NCBI GenBank assembly: GCA_002786025.1
Contig: NHNW01000027.1
Coordinates: 62,001-126,000 of the forward strand
Source of the DNA: Zasmidium citrigriseum
Taxonomy: Eukaryota > Ascomycota > Dothideomycetes > Mycosphaerellales > Mycosphaerellaceae
Reading direction: 5' to 3'
Length of the DNA stretch: 64,000 bases
The notes beneath the pieces are model-generated. The model worked only from the letters and a program-made list of their open reading frames with translations. It did no database searches and had not been told where the DNA came from. Position 1 is the stretch's first letter. Every line of letters begins with the position of its first letter. Positions 1 to 11,133 of this stretch are shown piece by piece. Made by a program: the position numbers and the translations under genes.

Positions 1-1324
1 CAATCATGACTCCGGTCCTGCTTGTTCCGGCCATCGTCACACTCTACTACATGGAGTACAAGGCCAAGAAACATGGCATGGTCAGTGCCGGTGGCAGCAA
101 GTATGCAAGAGAAGGAACGCTCGGAAACCAGCCGTCCCAATCTTGGGTCAAGATGGCCATGAAGGGTGTCATCGACATCGACCTGTTTGGTCTCCTGCTC
201 CTGGCATTCGGCTTTGCGTTGATCTTGCTTCCCATCAACCTTTACGGTCAGGCCAAGGGTGGCTTCAACAACCCAAGCATGATTGCAATGATCGTAAGGC
301 ACCTGTCCCTTTCCCTTGTATGCCAGAACTGATATCATGACAGGTCATCGGGTTCGTCTTGATCATTTGTTTTGGCCTGTACGAAAAGTTCCTCGCGCCC
401 ACTCCACTTACCAGCAAAAATATCTGGTACAACCGGGCTTTCATCGCTGCTATTGGCATTGAATGCTCGACCCAGCTGGCCAGTGGCGTCCACAGCGGTT
501 ATTACCCATCCTACATTCTCGTCGTCAAGGGATGGGCCCTCTATCCGTCCACGCTCTTCACCAACATGACGACTCTCCTGCTTACCATCTTGGGTCCCAT
601 CACGGGTCTTATCCTGGCTTGGACGCACCGATACAAGACCCTCACACTTGCAGGCGCTGTGTAAGTTGTTGAAGTCAGCCTTTTCCGTTGTTCCTTGTAC
701 TAACGTCTTCACAGACTCAAGTTGATCGGCTATGCCATGCAACTCGACGGCGACCGCAGCACCAAGAGCACCGCCGTCCTGGTCATCTCCCAGATCTTCC
801 TCGGATTCGGCGCCTTCTCAGTCGTCGGAGGTCGTGTCGCCTCGCAGGTCTCAGTCCCCCACGAAGATCTCGGACAAGCCATCGCCCAGCTCTCCCTTTG
901 GAGCTCCCTGTCCGCATCATTCGGAGCCACCATCGGCACCGCAATCTGGGAGAACGAGATGTTCAAAGACATGGTGGAAGAGTGCCCCAAGACGACGCCC
1001 ATCGCAACCCTCAAGAAGATCTACGGGAGCATCGCTTCCCTGCAGAAGTTCCCCATGGACAGCCCGATCCGCCAGTGTGGTATCACCGCGTACACGCGCG
1101 TCAACGGCATCCTCTTTATTACGACGACCTGTATTGCGATCTTGTCGATCGTTTTCTGCTTCTTGCTGCCTGACTACTATCTTGGCAAGAGACACAACGT
1201 CAAGAGTGATGAACGTCCGGACGGCGAGACCGCTCATGTTGATATGGAGCATCGCGGTGCGCAGCAGCAGAGTAGCTCTATCTGGGGTAAGTTTTGGGGT
1301 TACTATCGCAAGGAGACCAACTAG
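1..1324 (+). CDS. Siderophore iron transporter, MFS (5' partial)
   Basis: C-terminal part of an MFS siderophore-iron:H+ symporter of the SIT1/ARN/MirB family, a plasma-membrane or vesicular carrier that imports ferric siderophores. The frame is already open at the window edge, so the N-terminal helices lie outside. I join three coding segments: to 293, 344-660 and 715-1324. The introns (294-343 and 661-714) have GTAAG donors and CAG acceptors. Hydrophobic segments alternate with the extracellular loop typical of the family (GVHSGYYPSYILVVKGW), followed by the NMTTLLLTILGPITGLIL helix. The tail after LLPDYYLGKRHN is hydrophilic and cytosolic. The final segment includes the long loop with MFKDMVEECPK and a Cys in PIRQCG, as in SIT proteins. 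No siderophore synthetase is visible in the window. Family assignment is firm; the substrate is not resolvable. Confidence 0.88.
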
Positions 1325-4300
1325 GTGGACTATCGTTTAGTGCTGGAATTCGAATCAGCTAGAAAAGTGTAGCCCTCGCTTACGAGCCTTTATGAAAGAC
1401 TTTATACTTCTCAATCTCGCTGAGACCTCCCCTTCTTTTCTCTCCAATGATTCAGTCGACATTCAAAGCGATGATGTGCTCTTCAATGGCTTGGACGCAG
1501 AGCCTGAGACGAAGATTGTGTGAACACTAACTTTAACCTTCGCCCTGCCAGAAACGATGCGTTGCATCCCGCGAGGCTCCACACAGCTCTGCAATACTGT
1601 TGCAAAACTCAAATATCATCCGCAGAGACTCGAGAGAGGGCTTTGGAGGTACTTCTTGACCGGCTCAGGCTGGGGCAACGCTTGAAGGCTCATAGAATCT
1701 TTTTGCTTCGTTCGATGATCGAGGGCTCGTCAAGCCAACCGTTGGCATAGTTGCTTTTCGTTTTCTCGGAATTGCGATGACTTGTAAGGTTTCAGGTGTT
1801 GGTCCTCCTTCTTTACTCTTTCGGTACTTGCTCACCGTCGCCCCTGATGTACTAGATTCTCAGCCCTAGCTCTTCAAGAGTACTGATCGGCATGGATTTA
1901 CTCCTTACTGCACGACAACGTTATCTCCGCATCTCCAGACCAGCAACGTTTTTGACTATGCTGTTGCCATTCTCAGTGCTTTTGTAATGCTTGCTTCTGT
2001 TGGATCGTAGCTCTCTTTTTCGCGGCTCTTTCAACGCTCTTGCTTCTCTTCCCCTCGCTACTCCCGATCTTGTCCCTTTCCTCATTGCTCCTTCTCTTGT
2101 CGATATCCAGTCTCGTCTCAATTCATGCCTCTGCAAGGCTCGTAGTCTTGCAGTCACCTTAGCCAAGGATATCGATGTCGCCGTATCTCGGGATCAGCGA
2201 CGTGTTTCACTGTACTATTGCCATTCTTAGCGCTTCTGTAATCCTTACTAGTGTCGGAGATTGTAGCTTCCTCTTCGCGGCTCTTTCCACGGCGTCTTCT
2301 AAATGCCCTTGCTCTTTCTTTCTTGCGTTGCTGATCTGGTATGTTTTTCCATGGCCCTACTCTTTTCTATGCCTGATTTCATGTCGTCACTTCGTCACTC
2401 TCCTGCTTATTCTCCGTGCTTCTCTTTCCAGATGAGGCGGTGGAAAGACTCGGAAGGCCGGGAAAAGGCGCTGTATGGAAGGTTCGTTCGTCTCGGATAG
2501 TCGGTGCCGTAGTTTAGGTTGTTCATTGCGACTAATCAGTGATTTTCGACGCCTCTCGAGTAGGAAGAGCTGCCTTTGCTCTCCATATCGCTCGGCCCTG
2601 TACGGTCGGCGGTCGAAACTTGCGGTGTTCGCGATGAGAAAGAAGGTACGGCCGTCGTCGATGCTCTTTACGGTGGCCAAGAGGATTACATGGCGCTTTA
2701 GATGGTTTTGGAAGGCCTGTTGGACTCTTAGCCGGTCTTTGACAAGTGGTAGAAAGCCGTGTTCGAGGCCTTGCTCTGCTCCAAACGTCCTGGGATTTCG
2801 ATTGCAGGGCAGGTGAGGTTGCAAAGCCTTCGTGAGAAGGTGATAGAGGCTCGATGATGGTTCTCATTGTCTCTGGTGCCTTTCAGGGCTTTTGTAGAAT
2901 TGAGATCCGGGCCACAGGGCAAACACTGTCGTCGAAATGCAACTGGACAAAGCCACCGCCGCAGCATCCCCGCTGTTCTCGCTTTAATGCGGCGACGGGG
3001 AGCAAGTGAGGGCTGCTGTCAAACGATCTGAGGGCTCTTTCGAGCTCATCGTCACTTCGTACGGTCACTTTCACCGTCAGTTGCCCATTGCGAGAGCCAG
3101 GAAAGAGCGGACGCGTACGATTTCGCGGTGGCACTTTCCTCTAGTAGACGGCGACGTATGTCATGATGGTTGCGAGGGCCTCTAATTCTCACTCGACAAC
3201 TTCTATGATGTCTCTCGACACCTCACACAACTCCTCCCACCGTTGGGAGTACATCGACTCGTCAAAGAGGCTTGGACACGACGCGATATCACGTCCGTCC
3301 ACAACCGATATGACCTACAGGCTGTGTTGTCGCTCGACGGCAACATGGTGAATTATTCCAACGCCCCAGTCGATGATGATAAGCGCCTGGACAGGCCCCT
3401 CGTCGCCTCAACTCACCAGACCCATGCCTGCTGCCTCATCGACAGACTTCGAGCTGGTCCACGCCGCGGTCGATGTCGCGGCCGCTGCATCTCAAACAAT
3501 TTACACAACTTGCGGGCAACGAAAGCATGCATAGACCTCTGAGACCGCCCTACAACAGACGGAGATACCCATCTCGCCGACGACTCCTCAGCAGACGCTC
3601 TTGATGGCCGCAAAGGCTTTCAATCGATACCCCTTTCAGTCAGCAAACGCTACGACAATGGCGATTCGGACAGCAATTGGACGCGCCTACATCGACTACG
3701 GCGCATGAACGACGATACAGAGGTATGAAAACATCCTTCGCTGCATTGGATCTTCGATATCAGTATCCAAAGGCAGCTGTACTAACCGAACAGGCACTAG
3801 AGGCCGGCCGCGATATCGTCACCAAATAAAACTGCTTCGACAGTGGCAAGTTGATCAAAACTGGACGGTCAGATCTGCATAGGCTTCCTCCTGGAGCGTT
3901 GAACGACGAGTTGCACCGTTGCGAGGCGTTTTACGTGGCAATTGAAGGGTATGGCGCGCTCATTATCAATACGCAGTGCGCCTTGCACCATTGTTGATTG
4001 AAGAAACTGACCTGACGAGCCTTCTACCGCTGCAGACGAGATCAAGTACCCTCACGAAATATCGGAAACGACCCTCTCGAACGATCATCGCCCTCATCAG
4101 CCCCCATAACCTTGAACAACGCTTACCGAACGAGCGAGCATGGCAGTCCATGCCACCCCTGACCAGCGGAAGCACCGTCGATTGGAGAGCCGAAGGCGCA
4201 AGCATAACAAAAGAAGAGGGAAAGAAGCAAGAGGGGTGGACAGTGTGGATACCATGATCGAAATGCGGAAGGGGCGTTGCATGGAGACAAGGCTGAGAGT

Positions 4301-5170
4301 CCTGTCATGGCAGCAAGAGCAAGGAACGGATATCGTGGTGGATAGAGGGGACCGCCAACATTGTGAGAGTTGGAATGCGAGCAATACGTTGCTCGCTGCG
4401 TGATATGAGCTGGGCTAGGCCAGGATGGAGTGAGGGGAAGGAGCGAAGGACACATGGGAAGGAGAGACTCAAGGAGAACGCGTGGTTCGTCACTGACCGT
4501 TGACGCCGCGCAGCCCTTGATGAGGAGGATACAGCTGCTCTGCAGCATGTTACGTTCGAACGGACGGGGATATCGTCTCGCATGACTGCTCGAGCGACCC
4601 GAAGCTGCGCGACTTCGCGATCCCTCTGGCCTCAGGCTGCCAATGCCCACAGAGTTTACCAGCATTCTGGACAGCCGGCTCCCGCCGTGAAGACGCGGTT
4701 GCTCTCGTCCAATGGGGATGGTACCGATTCTTGTGCGCGCGAAATCGGCCAGTGCAAAATGGCTGCTCCAGGAGCTCAACTTGAGCCCAATTCTTCCCCA
4801 ATCCGCATGCAAGCAATAGGAACGTCTCCAGCACACCGCGAGGAAGCTCCTCATACCCATATTGGCCGGTAAGTGAGTTGTCGCTGGCGATATCGTGCAC
4901 CTCAGGCTATGCAGAATTCACGCTGATTGGCTTCCAGCTTCACGATGGGACCTCCCGGGCTCCACCCCAAAGTCAATTCGAGCCAGGATGCGTGAACGGG
5001 CCTTTGGCGCCAGGCACAAAACTCGCCTCTCTTCGCCCACCCTCCGCCTTCCTTTCCCTTACCACCTCAGCACAACATCCTCACTGAGCAGCCGTTCTCT
5101 CCATCCTTTGCTCATCGCTCAACCCTCCATACTACTACTCCATTGCTCAGACCCATCGCTATTGCTCGAG
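1325..5170. other. Gene-poor interval, no confident gene
   Basis: About 3.8 kb between the siderophore carrier and the RRM gene. Frames on both strands are short and frequently broken, and I recognise no domain. It contains a diverged direct repeat (listed separately) and a possible remnant between 3243 and about 3829: an open frame interrupted by TGA at 3540-3542, continuing to a GTATG...CAG intron-like boundary near 3722-3792. The stretch from roughly 4900 to 5170 is probably the 5' UTR and promoter of the RRM gene. A 245-codon antisense frame at 4123-4860 looks like chance. There is no AT-rich RIP signature here, unlike the 18-22 kb island. Confidence 0.5.
1925..2305. repeat. Diverged direct repeat, two copies
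   Basis: Two similar blocks lie head to tail, roughly 1925-2045 and 2175-2305. Both contain a GCCATTCT-(C/T)AG(T/C)GCTT core, then TGTAAT, then a TCGCGGCTCTTTC block, with scattered substitutions. By eye they are about 70 percent identical over some 125 bp. On the reverse strand both blocks can be read with a VERAAK-like string, so this may be the relic of a coding repeat, but stops interrupt both copies. Function unknown. Confidence 0.5.
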
Positions 5171-6184
5171 ATGCCTTTCGTTATTCCACCACCATACTAC
5201 ATGGCGCCACCTCCTGCCTTCCGGCTGCCAGTGCGGCCAAACACCACATTCGACCGCCCGCTGGATGACGAGAGCGAGCACGACACGTTCACGCAGAACT
5301 ATGCTGAGCATCAGGCGCACATCGGCCAGCAAGAGACCATCATCGGCAGCCTGATGCGCACTGGCGAGGGAGGCCTCACCGCCCAGGAGCCGGCACCGGC
5401 ACGCCGCACTCGCTCGCTGCCATCCTCACCTCCGTGCACGCCCGTCCAGAGGCCCCTCTCCACCGTCTCTGCTCCAGCTGCTGCCCCTGGCATCGAGTTC
5501 CCTGCCCCAGACGATCCTGCTTTCGTCGAGACGCCGCAGGTCCAGAACGGACCACCATCACCTACGCTCGCCTGGTCTCAAGGCCAGTTCACCATGGCGC
5601 AGAAGGTCAACCCAGCCGAGGCTACGGTCTTCGTTGGCAAGTGAGTTGACTCCTGACCATCATCTCCAGATCTGCAAATACTGACATTACCTCAGCCTGC
5701 CCATCAATCGCACAGACGCCGAGCTCTCCAAGGCGATGCGGCAGACGTTCTCGAAGTACGGCCAAGTGAGCGTGTACATCCAGCGCAACCTCTCCAACGG
5801 CATCAACAAGCCGTGGGCCTTGCTCCAATTCACCGTATGTTCTCTCACTCCCTTGCCAGCGCTGCTTTCCATGACACTGACACTCTCCAGAACAAGAACG
5901 ACGCCCATGACGCGATCCGCGAGGGCAACTTCATCAAGTACGACGGCCGCACGTTGCGCGTGGACATCTCTCAAGCCCGTCGTCACATCATCATCCGGCG
6001 CTGGGACGGTCACATTCCATCGTACTGGGAGGTATTCACTGCGTTCGCTCAGTTCGGCGAGATCGAGCACGCCTACCTGAGCAGCTGGCCTCTCGGCGCG
6101 AGCATCCGCTTCAAGTGCTACGGCTCGTACGCGTTGGCAAAGGAGGCCGTGCTGTCCGGCACCACCGGATACTTCTTCGTTTGA
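5171..6184 (+). CDS. RRM-domain RNA-binding protein
   Basis: A 300-residue protein in three exons (5171-5640, 5696-5834, 5891-6184) with GTGAGT and GTATGT donors. The first ~150 residues are Pro/Ser-rich and low complexity, beginning MPFVIPPPYYMAPPP. They are followed by an RNA recognition motif whose RNP2 is split by intron 1 (TVFVG-NLPIN) and whose RNP1-like strand is KPWALLQFT. A second, weaker RRM-like unit follows: HIIIRRWDGHIPSYWEVFTAF and then FGEIEHAYLS. The likely role is binding to mRNA or pre-mRNA. I chose the ATG at 5171 because the upstream open frame (from 4895) looks like pyrimidine-rich UTR. The exact orthologue is not recognised. Exon phases all agree. Confidence 0.85.
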
Positions 6185-6774
6185 GGTTCTACTCATCACT
6201 TCATTCTTCTGCATGATACCGGCTGCTCACGGAGGCGGCCCCGATGTACTTTAGCTTTGCTTCCACTTGCTTGCTTGCTTTCGGCGTTCACTGGCTCGGA
6301 GAGAGATACCCCAACGGCGATGATTCTGGGAAGGCGGCGTCACAGAGATTGCTGCATACTAGCTCAATGTACTAATAGCGAGAATCAAGACCCTCTCGCG
6401 CATCTGTCCTCATCTCTTCTTCAATCTCACCGTCGCACATTGCCTGCTCACTTCCTCCGTCAACGTCGCCGCAGCCCGCCTAAAATGCACCAGGCCACCT
6501 CCTCACCTCACTATCATCCACCCATCAGTTGACTTCGATGATTCCGGCAAAGAAACAGAGACAATCGATGAAAAGGAAAAGAAGAGGAGGACGTGAGGTC
6601 GGAGATCTGCAAGCTCCAACACCGACCATCTCTTGCCGGGATTCCAAATCGACCAGACCAGATACCGGCTTGCCCGGCCCGCGCCTTTCGTCATTGAAAC
6701 GAAAATATTAACGACCATCACGTCCAACAATCACCAACGTTACCTTGAGTAAACGAAAGAACACAATTCAAAGA
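6185..6774. other. Intergenic, 3' UTR and promoter
   Basis: About 590 bp between two same-strand genes. I see no conserved ORF or RNA. Pyrimidine-rich patches (around 6245-6300 and 6405-6430) and a short CA-rich leader just before the ATG at 6775 suggest the 3' UTR of the RRM gene and the promoter of the SDR. Confidence 0.5.
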
Positions 6775-7470
6775 ATGCCAGGAAAAACACTTGTCGTCCT
6801 CGGTTCCGGCCCAGGCATTGGAGCCCACATCGCCGCCAACTTCTCTGTCCGCGGCTTCACACATATCGCCCTCGTTGCTCGAAATGGCGAAAGACTTAAA
6901 CAAGACCAAGACTTCGTCCTAGACGCTATACAAGAACGTGGATACTCCTGCCAGGTCAAGACATGGGTTTGCGATATGTGCGATTTCGATGCTTTGGATA
7001 AGACATTGAGCGAGATCGAAAACTTTGGCGGCTTGGAATGCGTCGTCTTCAACGCAGCACGGGTCGCTGGCAAGCCTGTCTTGGAGGAAGGCGTTGATGC
7101 CATTGAACAAGACTTCCGCCTCACAAACCTCGCCCTCTACAAAATAGCTCAATGGGCCATCCCCCTTCTCAAGCAAGTCCAAGGCGAAGATCGCAGTCCT
7201 TCATTCTTTGTCACGAGCACGACGCAGCTGTACAAGGAGCCGGTGCCGGATCTCGTCAGTCTGTCGATGGTGAAGAGTGCGCAGAGGGCGCTTGTGTTGA
7301 GTTTGGAGAAGAAGGTTGGGAAGGAGGTGCATGTTGCACTTTTGAGTGTTGGCGGTGTTGTGAGCCCTGAGAAGAAAGTGCTGAGTCCGGAGAATATTGC
7401 GGAGAGGTGTTGGGGGTTGTATAAGCAGAAGAAGGGGGAGTGGAGGAGGGAGGAGGAGATTGATGAGTAG
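6775..7470 (+). CDS. SDR-family protein lacking the catalytic Tyr
   Basis: Intronless, 231 residues, Rossmann-fold short-chain dehydrogenase/reductase. The nucleotide-binding glycine motif is GSGPGIG near residue 11. An Asp-containing adenine-site segment (CDMCDF) and the NAA of the NNAG motif (VVFNAARVAG) follow. The active-site Ser may be in FFVTSTTQ. In the YxxxK position the sequence is LSMVK: the Lys is present but the Tyr is Leu. Classical SDR chemistry is therefore doubtful and the protein may bind NAD(P)H without classical turnover. The ATG at 6775 is preferred over an in-frame TTG at 6745. The 3' third of the gene is unusually G-rich (repeated GAG/AAG codons). No neighbour suggests a pathway. 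Confidence 0.8.
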   Translation: MPGKTLVVLGSGPGIGAHIAANFSVRGFTHIALVARNGERLKQDQDFVLDAIQERGYSCQVKTWVCDMCDFDALDKTLSEIENFGGLECVVFNAARVAGKPVLEEGVDAIEQDFRLTNLALYKIAQWAIPLLKQVQGEDRSPSFFVTSTTQLYKEPVPDLVSLSMVKSAQRALVLSLEKKVGKEVHVALLSVGGVVSPEKKVLSPENIAERCWGLYKQKKGEWRREEEIDE

Positions 7471-7745
7471 GAGTAGGCGATGAGGACCAATCTGAGTAAA
7501 GTGCTGTTGGCAGATTATTCCTGTGTCGCATCTCCGTTGCTTGCACCTTGTTCATACCAATGAAGAGACACTTGTTGGACTATTTTCCTGATGTTGCGAA
7601 GGAGATGAGCTGTAGGAGGACTTTCACATGCAACTAGCGTTCTTTCCAAGCTGGGATTCGCTCGGGGCACCAATCCAAACGCCAGCCCCAAATCCCACCG
7701 CGACAAATTTGAAGTCTCTCCATCCCCAATAGACATCCCGATCAC

Positions 7746-8393
7746 ATGCAGCTAGACGATACGATGGCAGACGATTCGACAAGCGCTACAATCGAGACCA
7801 CTACTCAATCCCAAGGCGACAATCCCGACCTTGCCTTCTCCCAGATCCCAAGACTCAATGTCGACGACGATCTGCCATTTCTCAGCCATCTTGAAGACCT
7901 TGAAGCGATGATAGGATATGAGTTTCGGGATAAGCACTGGGCAAGAGAGGCTTTGGTGGGACAGAGGTCTGAGGTCCAGATTGGGGCAAATCGAGAGATC
8001 CTCCAAGGTAATCAGAGGCTGGCGATTATGGGAGACACCGTCTTGAAGACGACCTATTGGAATCATTGGATCTTGCAGAAGGAGCCCGTCAGTACGTAAA
8101 TCGGGAGCGGTGCTACGTGAAATAGGATGAGCTAATCTCGATTAGACGTGACTTGCCATCGGTATGATCAGCTGGGAAGCAACCGTGAATTGGCAAGAGT
8201 GGGAAGGTTTTGGGGTTTTCATCACATGATTGTCGATGTCCAGGGAGCCTACATGACTGAGCCCGATGAAGTCGATATCGCATCGGCTGTTGAAGCCGTC
8301 TTTGGGGCGATGTGGATGGATTCGGGCTTCGATACGGAGGTGTTGAAGAAGGCAGCTAGCATCTTGATGAGCAAGGAGTTCTTCAAGGGATAA
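7746..8393 (+). CDS. RNase III-domain protein, probably inactive
   Basis: A 197-residue protein in two exons (7746-8091 and 8146-8393). The join restores an Asn codon across a GTACGT...TTAG intron. It carries a single RNase III-type helical domain. GNQRLAIMGDTVLK aligns with the ERLEFLGDAVL signature and IASAVEAVFGAMWMDSG with ADxxEAxxGAxxxDxG. Three of the four usual metal ligands look replaced: the Glu of ExxxD is Ala, the Asp before VEA is Ser, and the first Glu of the signature is Gln. The Asp of MGD and the Glu of VEA remain. There is no dsRBD. The likely role is a structural RNA-binding subunit (such inactive domains occur in mitochondrial ribosomal proteins) or an uncharacterised fungal family. 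Translation could also start at 7764. Confidence 0.75.
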
Positions 8394-8486
8394 TGAGGAG
8401 TAAGAGATGGGTTCGAAGCTTGAAAGACTTGGATACGATATCGAAAGAGCAGGATCAACCAGCACCCAGCAACAAGAGTGTGTGGC

Positions 8487-9002
8487 TCAATGCTGCCACT
8501 CAGTACTCAACTCCTTCCCTCCAACGACAATCGGCTCCTTCGCAGCAACTGCAATTCCAAAGATCTTCGCCAGCCCTCCGTTTGGAGTCACGTTATTCCA
8601 CTGATGCATCGTGCCCCTCTGCACAATCGTGTCCCCCGCCTTCACCACCTTCATCTCGCCGGAATCGAGCGTAAGCTCAATCTCGCCCTCGATGATATAC
8701 ACAACATCCAGAGTCATGGTCCGATGGTTTGGCGACTTTCCAGGCCCGAGCGTCACGATATTCACGCCGTAGCCGTTTTCTGGACAGATCTTGCCTGGCG
8801 GCATTCCGTTAGTCCGGTCGTGGGCATATTGCTCGAGGTCGGCCTCGGTGGAGAGGTCGGCTTTGAGGGTGTGCGACGTGTAGAGAATTTCGAGGCTGCT
8901 AGGGTCGTCTGGGCGCATAGAGATCTTGTGCGTTTCTTCGGGGATGGTTTTGGAGAAGACTGCTTTGCCTTCGGCGTTGTGGGTGGTGATGTAGTTTGGC
9001 AT
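8487..9002 (-). CDS. Cupin-domain protein
   Basis: Intronless, 171 residues, single conserved beta-barrel of the cupin superfamily. The first cupin motif region is VTLGPGKSPNHRTMTLDVVYIIEGE and the second is KAGDTIVQRGTMHQWNN. One His lies in motif 1 (NHRT) and one His in motif 2 (MHQW), with Glu in IIEGE. Metal binding is possible, but the classic HxH pair is not complete (NHR). Similar small cupins occur as isomerases or cyclase-like accessory proteins in fungal metabolism. No pathway can be named here. It is convergent with the RNase III-like gene, with about 90 bp between the stops. Confidence 0.82.
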   Translation of the reverse strand: MPNYITTHNAEGKAVFSKTIPEETHKISMRPDDPSSLEILYTSHTLKADLSTEADLEQYAHDRTNGMPPGKICPENGYGVNIVTLGPGKSPNHRTMTLDVVYIIEGEIELTLDSGEMKVVKAGDTIVQRGTMHQWNNVTPNGGLAKIFGIAVAAKEPIVVGGKELSTEWQH

Positions 9003-11133
9003 CTTGTCTACTGTGGCAGAAGATTCGGTTTGCTTTGCCTGGACTCTTTGTCTTGAATGGAATTGGAGTGAAAGTCTGGTCTGACGAAGGAGAAGTGAGC
9101 TGCGGAGCTTCTTATGTACTTCTCTTTCCGTTCAAGGTCGTCGCTGCGCAACGGAGTCATCGCGGCTATCTCCGCTTACACATCACGCAATGCTGGATCC
9201 TTCAATCTGCACATTGAGCATTCTATACGCGGGATGTGTTCAGTATGTGCTCATATTACCAATGCAGCGTCTGTCTTTTCAGCTCCGCCCACAGCTCGGG
9301 ACGATTCGAGGCGATCATGATCAGTCACGTTGACATTTTTCAGGCTTGAGAGCTGCAATGGAGGGACATTGAGCCGTGAAGGAGGGATATTGGCCCGCAA
9401 GAGATGGGAGAGGAAGGAATGAAGATGAAGAATGCTTCTGGAACGAGATGTCGGGGATTGAAGAAACCGACGAGGGCGATGGCTTCGGCGTCAACGGATC
9501 CTTTGGCCGCCCAGCGGACTCTCCATGGAGTTCCCGCCGTTGGAGGAGGGTATGAGCTGATGAGCAGGTCTTTGACACCTTGTTGGTCGTTGATGGCATG
9601 CGAGATCAAATTCGAAATCATACAAGATTCTGATTCTTTGATTCTGCGTCTGGAATGGGCCGGACGACCTCTCCAGAAGGGCGACAATGGAATGCCAGTC
9701 AAGTCAGAGGTGAAGGTGGGCAAACTTTGGCCACTGGAGCGAAGACAGGCAGGCGGGCGGTCTGAATTGCGATGAGAGGCATGATCCCACCAAAGAAGAC
9801 GAGATAAGGGCGCGGAGACTCTGGGCAATGCCTGCAACACTGTGTCGCGACTGCAGGAAGCAGTTCATTGGCGTAGCCGCAACCTTCAAAGTCGTTTCTT
9901 GCTCTCACCAGCAAAGGTCTGATCGATGTCTCGTGGTCGTACGTCTCAGAGGACGAGCATCAGTCCCAGGTCAACAAGCTGCTGTCAGGAGATCGGAGCC
10001 AATGGCCCATCGTAAGTTGTGTCGTTGCATGTCAATGTTGCAGATTTGTGTCTGACTGCTAGCCCGAGAGCAACGGCAAATCTTGCAGCAACTCATTCTG
10101 CGTTGTTTGTTGAGCATCATACCGCTCGGTGACCAAAGTTTCAACGCAATAATTGGAGCACATTGGGATACAAGCAATGCGGCCACTCCTGTTCGTCCTG
10201 AACTGTCGGTCAATTGGTATCGCAAGATCGAGAGGAAAGAGCATTGAGCGTCGGTGTCCACCTCAAAGAGCTGGAGAGCTTTGCAGTCAGCCCAAGCTCA
10301 TTGATGCCCCTTGGACGACAGTCGTGTGCTTCCAGGCGTTCAGATCGATCTCTCGAATCAGTTGTGGAGTCCGCTTCCCAATGTTGCACGGCCCCAAGTC
10401 ATGCAGTGTCGTGAGGGCTCGGGTTATGATCCGCGCTGGGGAGTGACACGATCTTGTAGCGTAACCAGTCTGCCGGAGTCAAGTCCTCTCGTGTTTTCTC
10501 TTTCGGGCATCTCGTACCTGGCAGTGAAACGACGATGCTCAGCCACGGCCACATCGCCAAGAGAATTGGTGCTACTACCTGCGCACCACTCAATGGTTGC
10601 GATATTGTATAGCACAAGAACACATACGTCCAGTGCTAAGAGCCCTGCTTTGGTCCAACGGCATGTTGTAGTGACCTGATGACAGTTGAAGCTTCATCCA
10701 ATGCTTGCCCGATGCTTGACCATTCCCTAGAAACAGAGGAAGTACACGAATTGTTGAGAGTGATCCAAGACTCTATAGTATACGCCGTGCAGCTGGTCAG
10801 TCGCCCTTCGTGGTCAGCGGCATTGAATTTGAGGTGCAAATGCAACAGCACTTACTCCGTCACGCCGTTACGAAGGCCTCAATACCAGTGTCGCGAGCCA
10901 CTGAAGGCGTCATCGGAGAGACCGTAGGTCCTGTCGTGTTGCGAAGACAGGCGCTCTTGCGATCCAGGCCAATTGATCCGTGCTTGTTGCAGGAAATATA
11001 AGTAAAGCCCGCTATTTTGCTTCTGCTCAAGAGATTAGCACCAAGTAAGACAGCGCAGACTTGATCATTTTGGGACTTCAGAAGCCTCTGCAACCCACGA
11101 TTCGTCCATTTGAACACTTCATCATCAGCAGTC
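9003..11133. other. 2.1 kb interval, no confident gene
   Basis: No frame on either strand shows a family signature or consistent splice phasing. The longest is a 166-codon minus-strand frame at 9340-9840, whose C-terminal half (around 9400-9600, containing GSVDAEAIALVGFFNPRHLV) has protein-like composition. I could not extend it by splicing or match it to a family. The last 100 bp before 11134 is the HsbA promoter and leader. Confidence 0.45.

Noticed and set aside
2387..2824. Long antisense frame with Arg-rich protein
   Set aside because: No start context, no domain, overlapping open frames on both strands.
4123..4860. A 245-codon minus-strand open frame
   Set aside because: Composition is low-complexity Ser/Leu/Arg, no domain, and a competing frame of similar length overlaps it; looks like chance in GC-balanced DNA.
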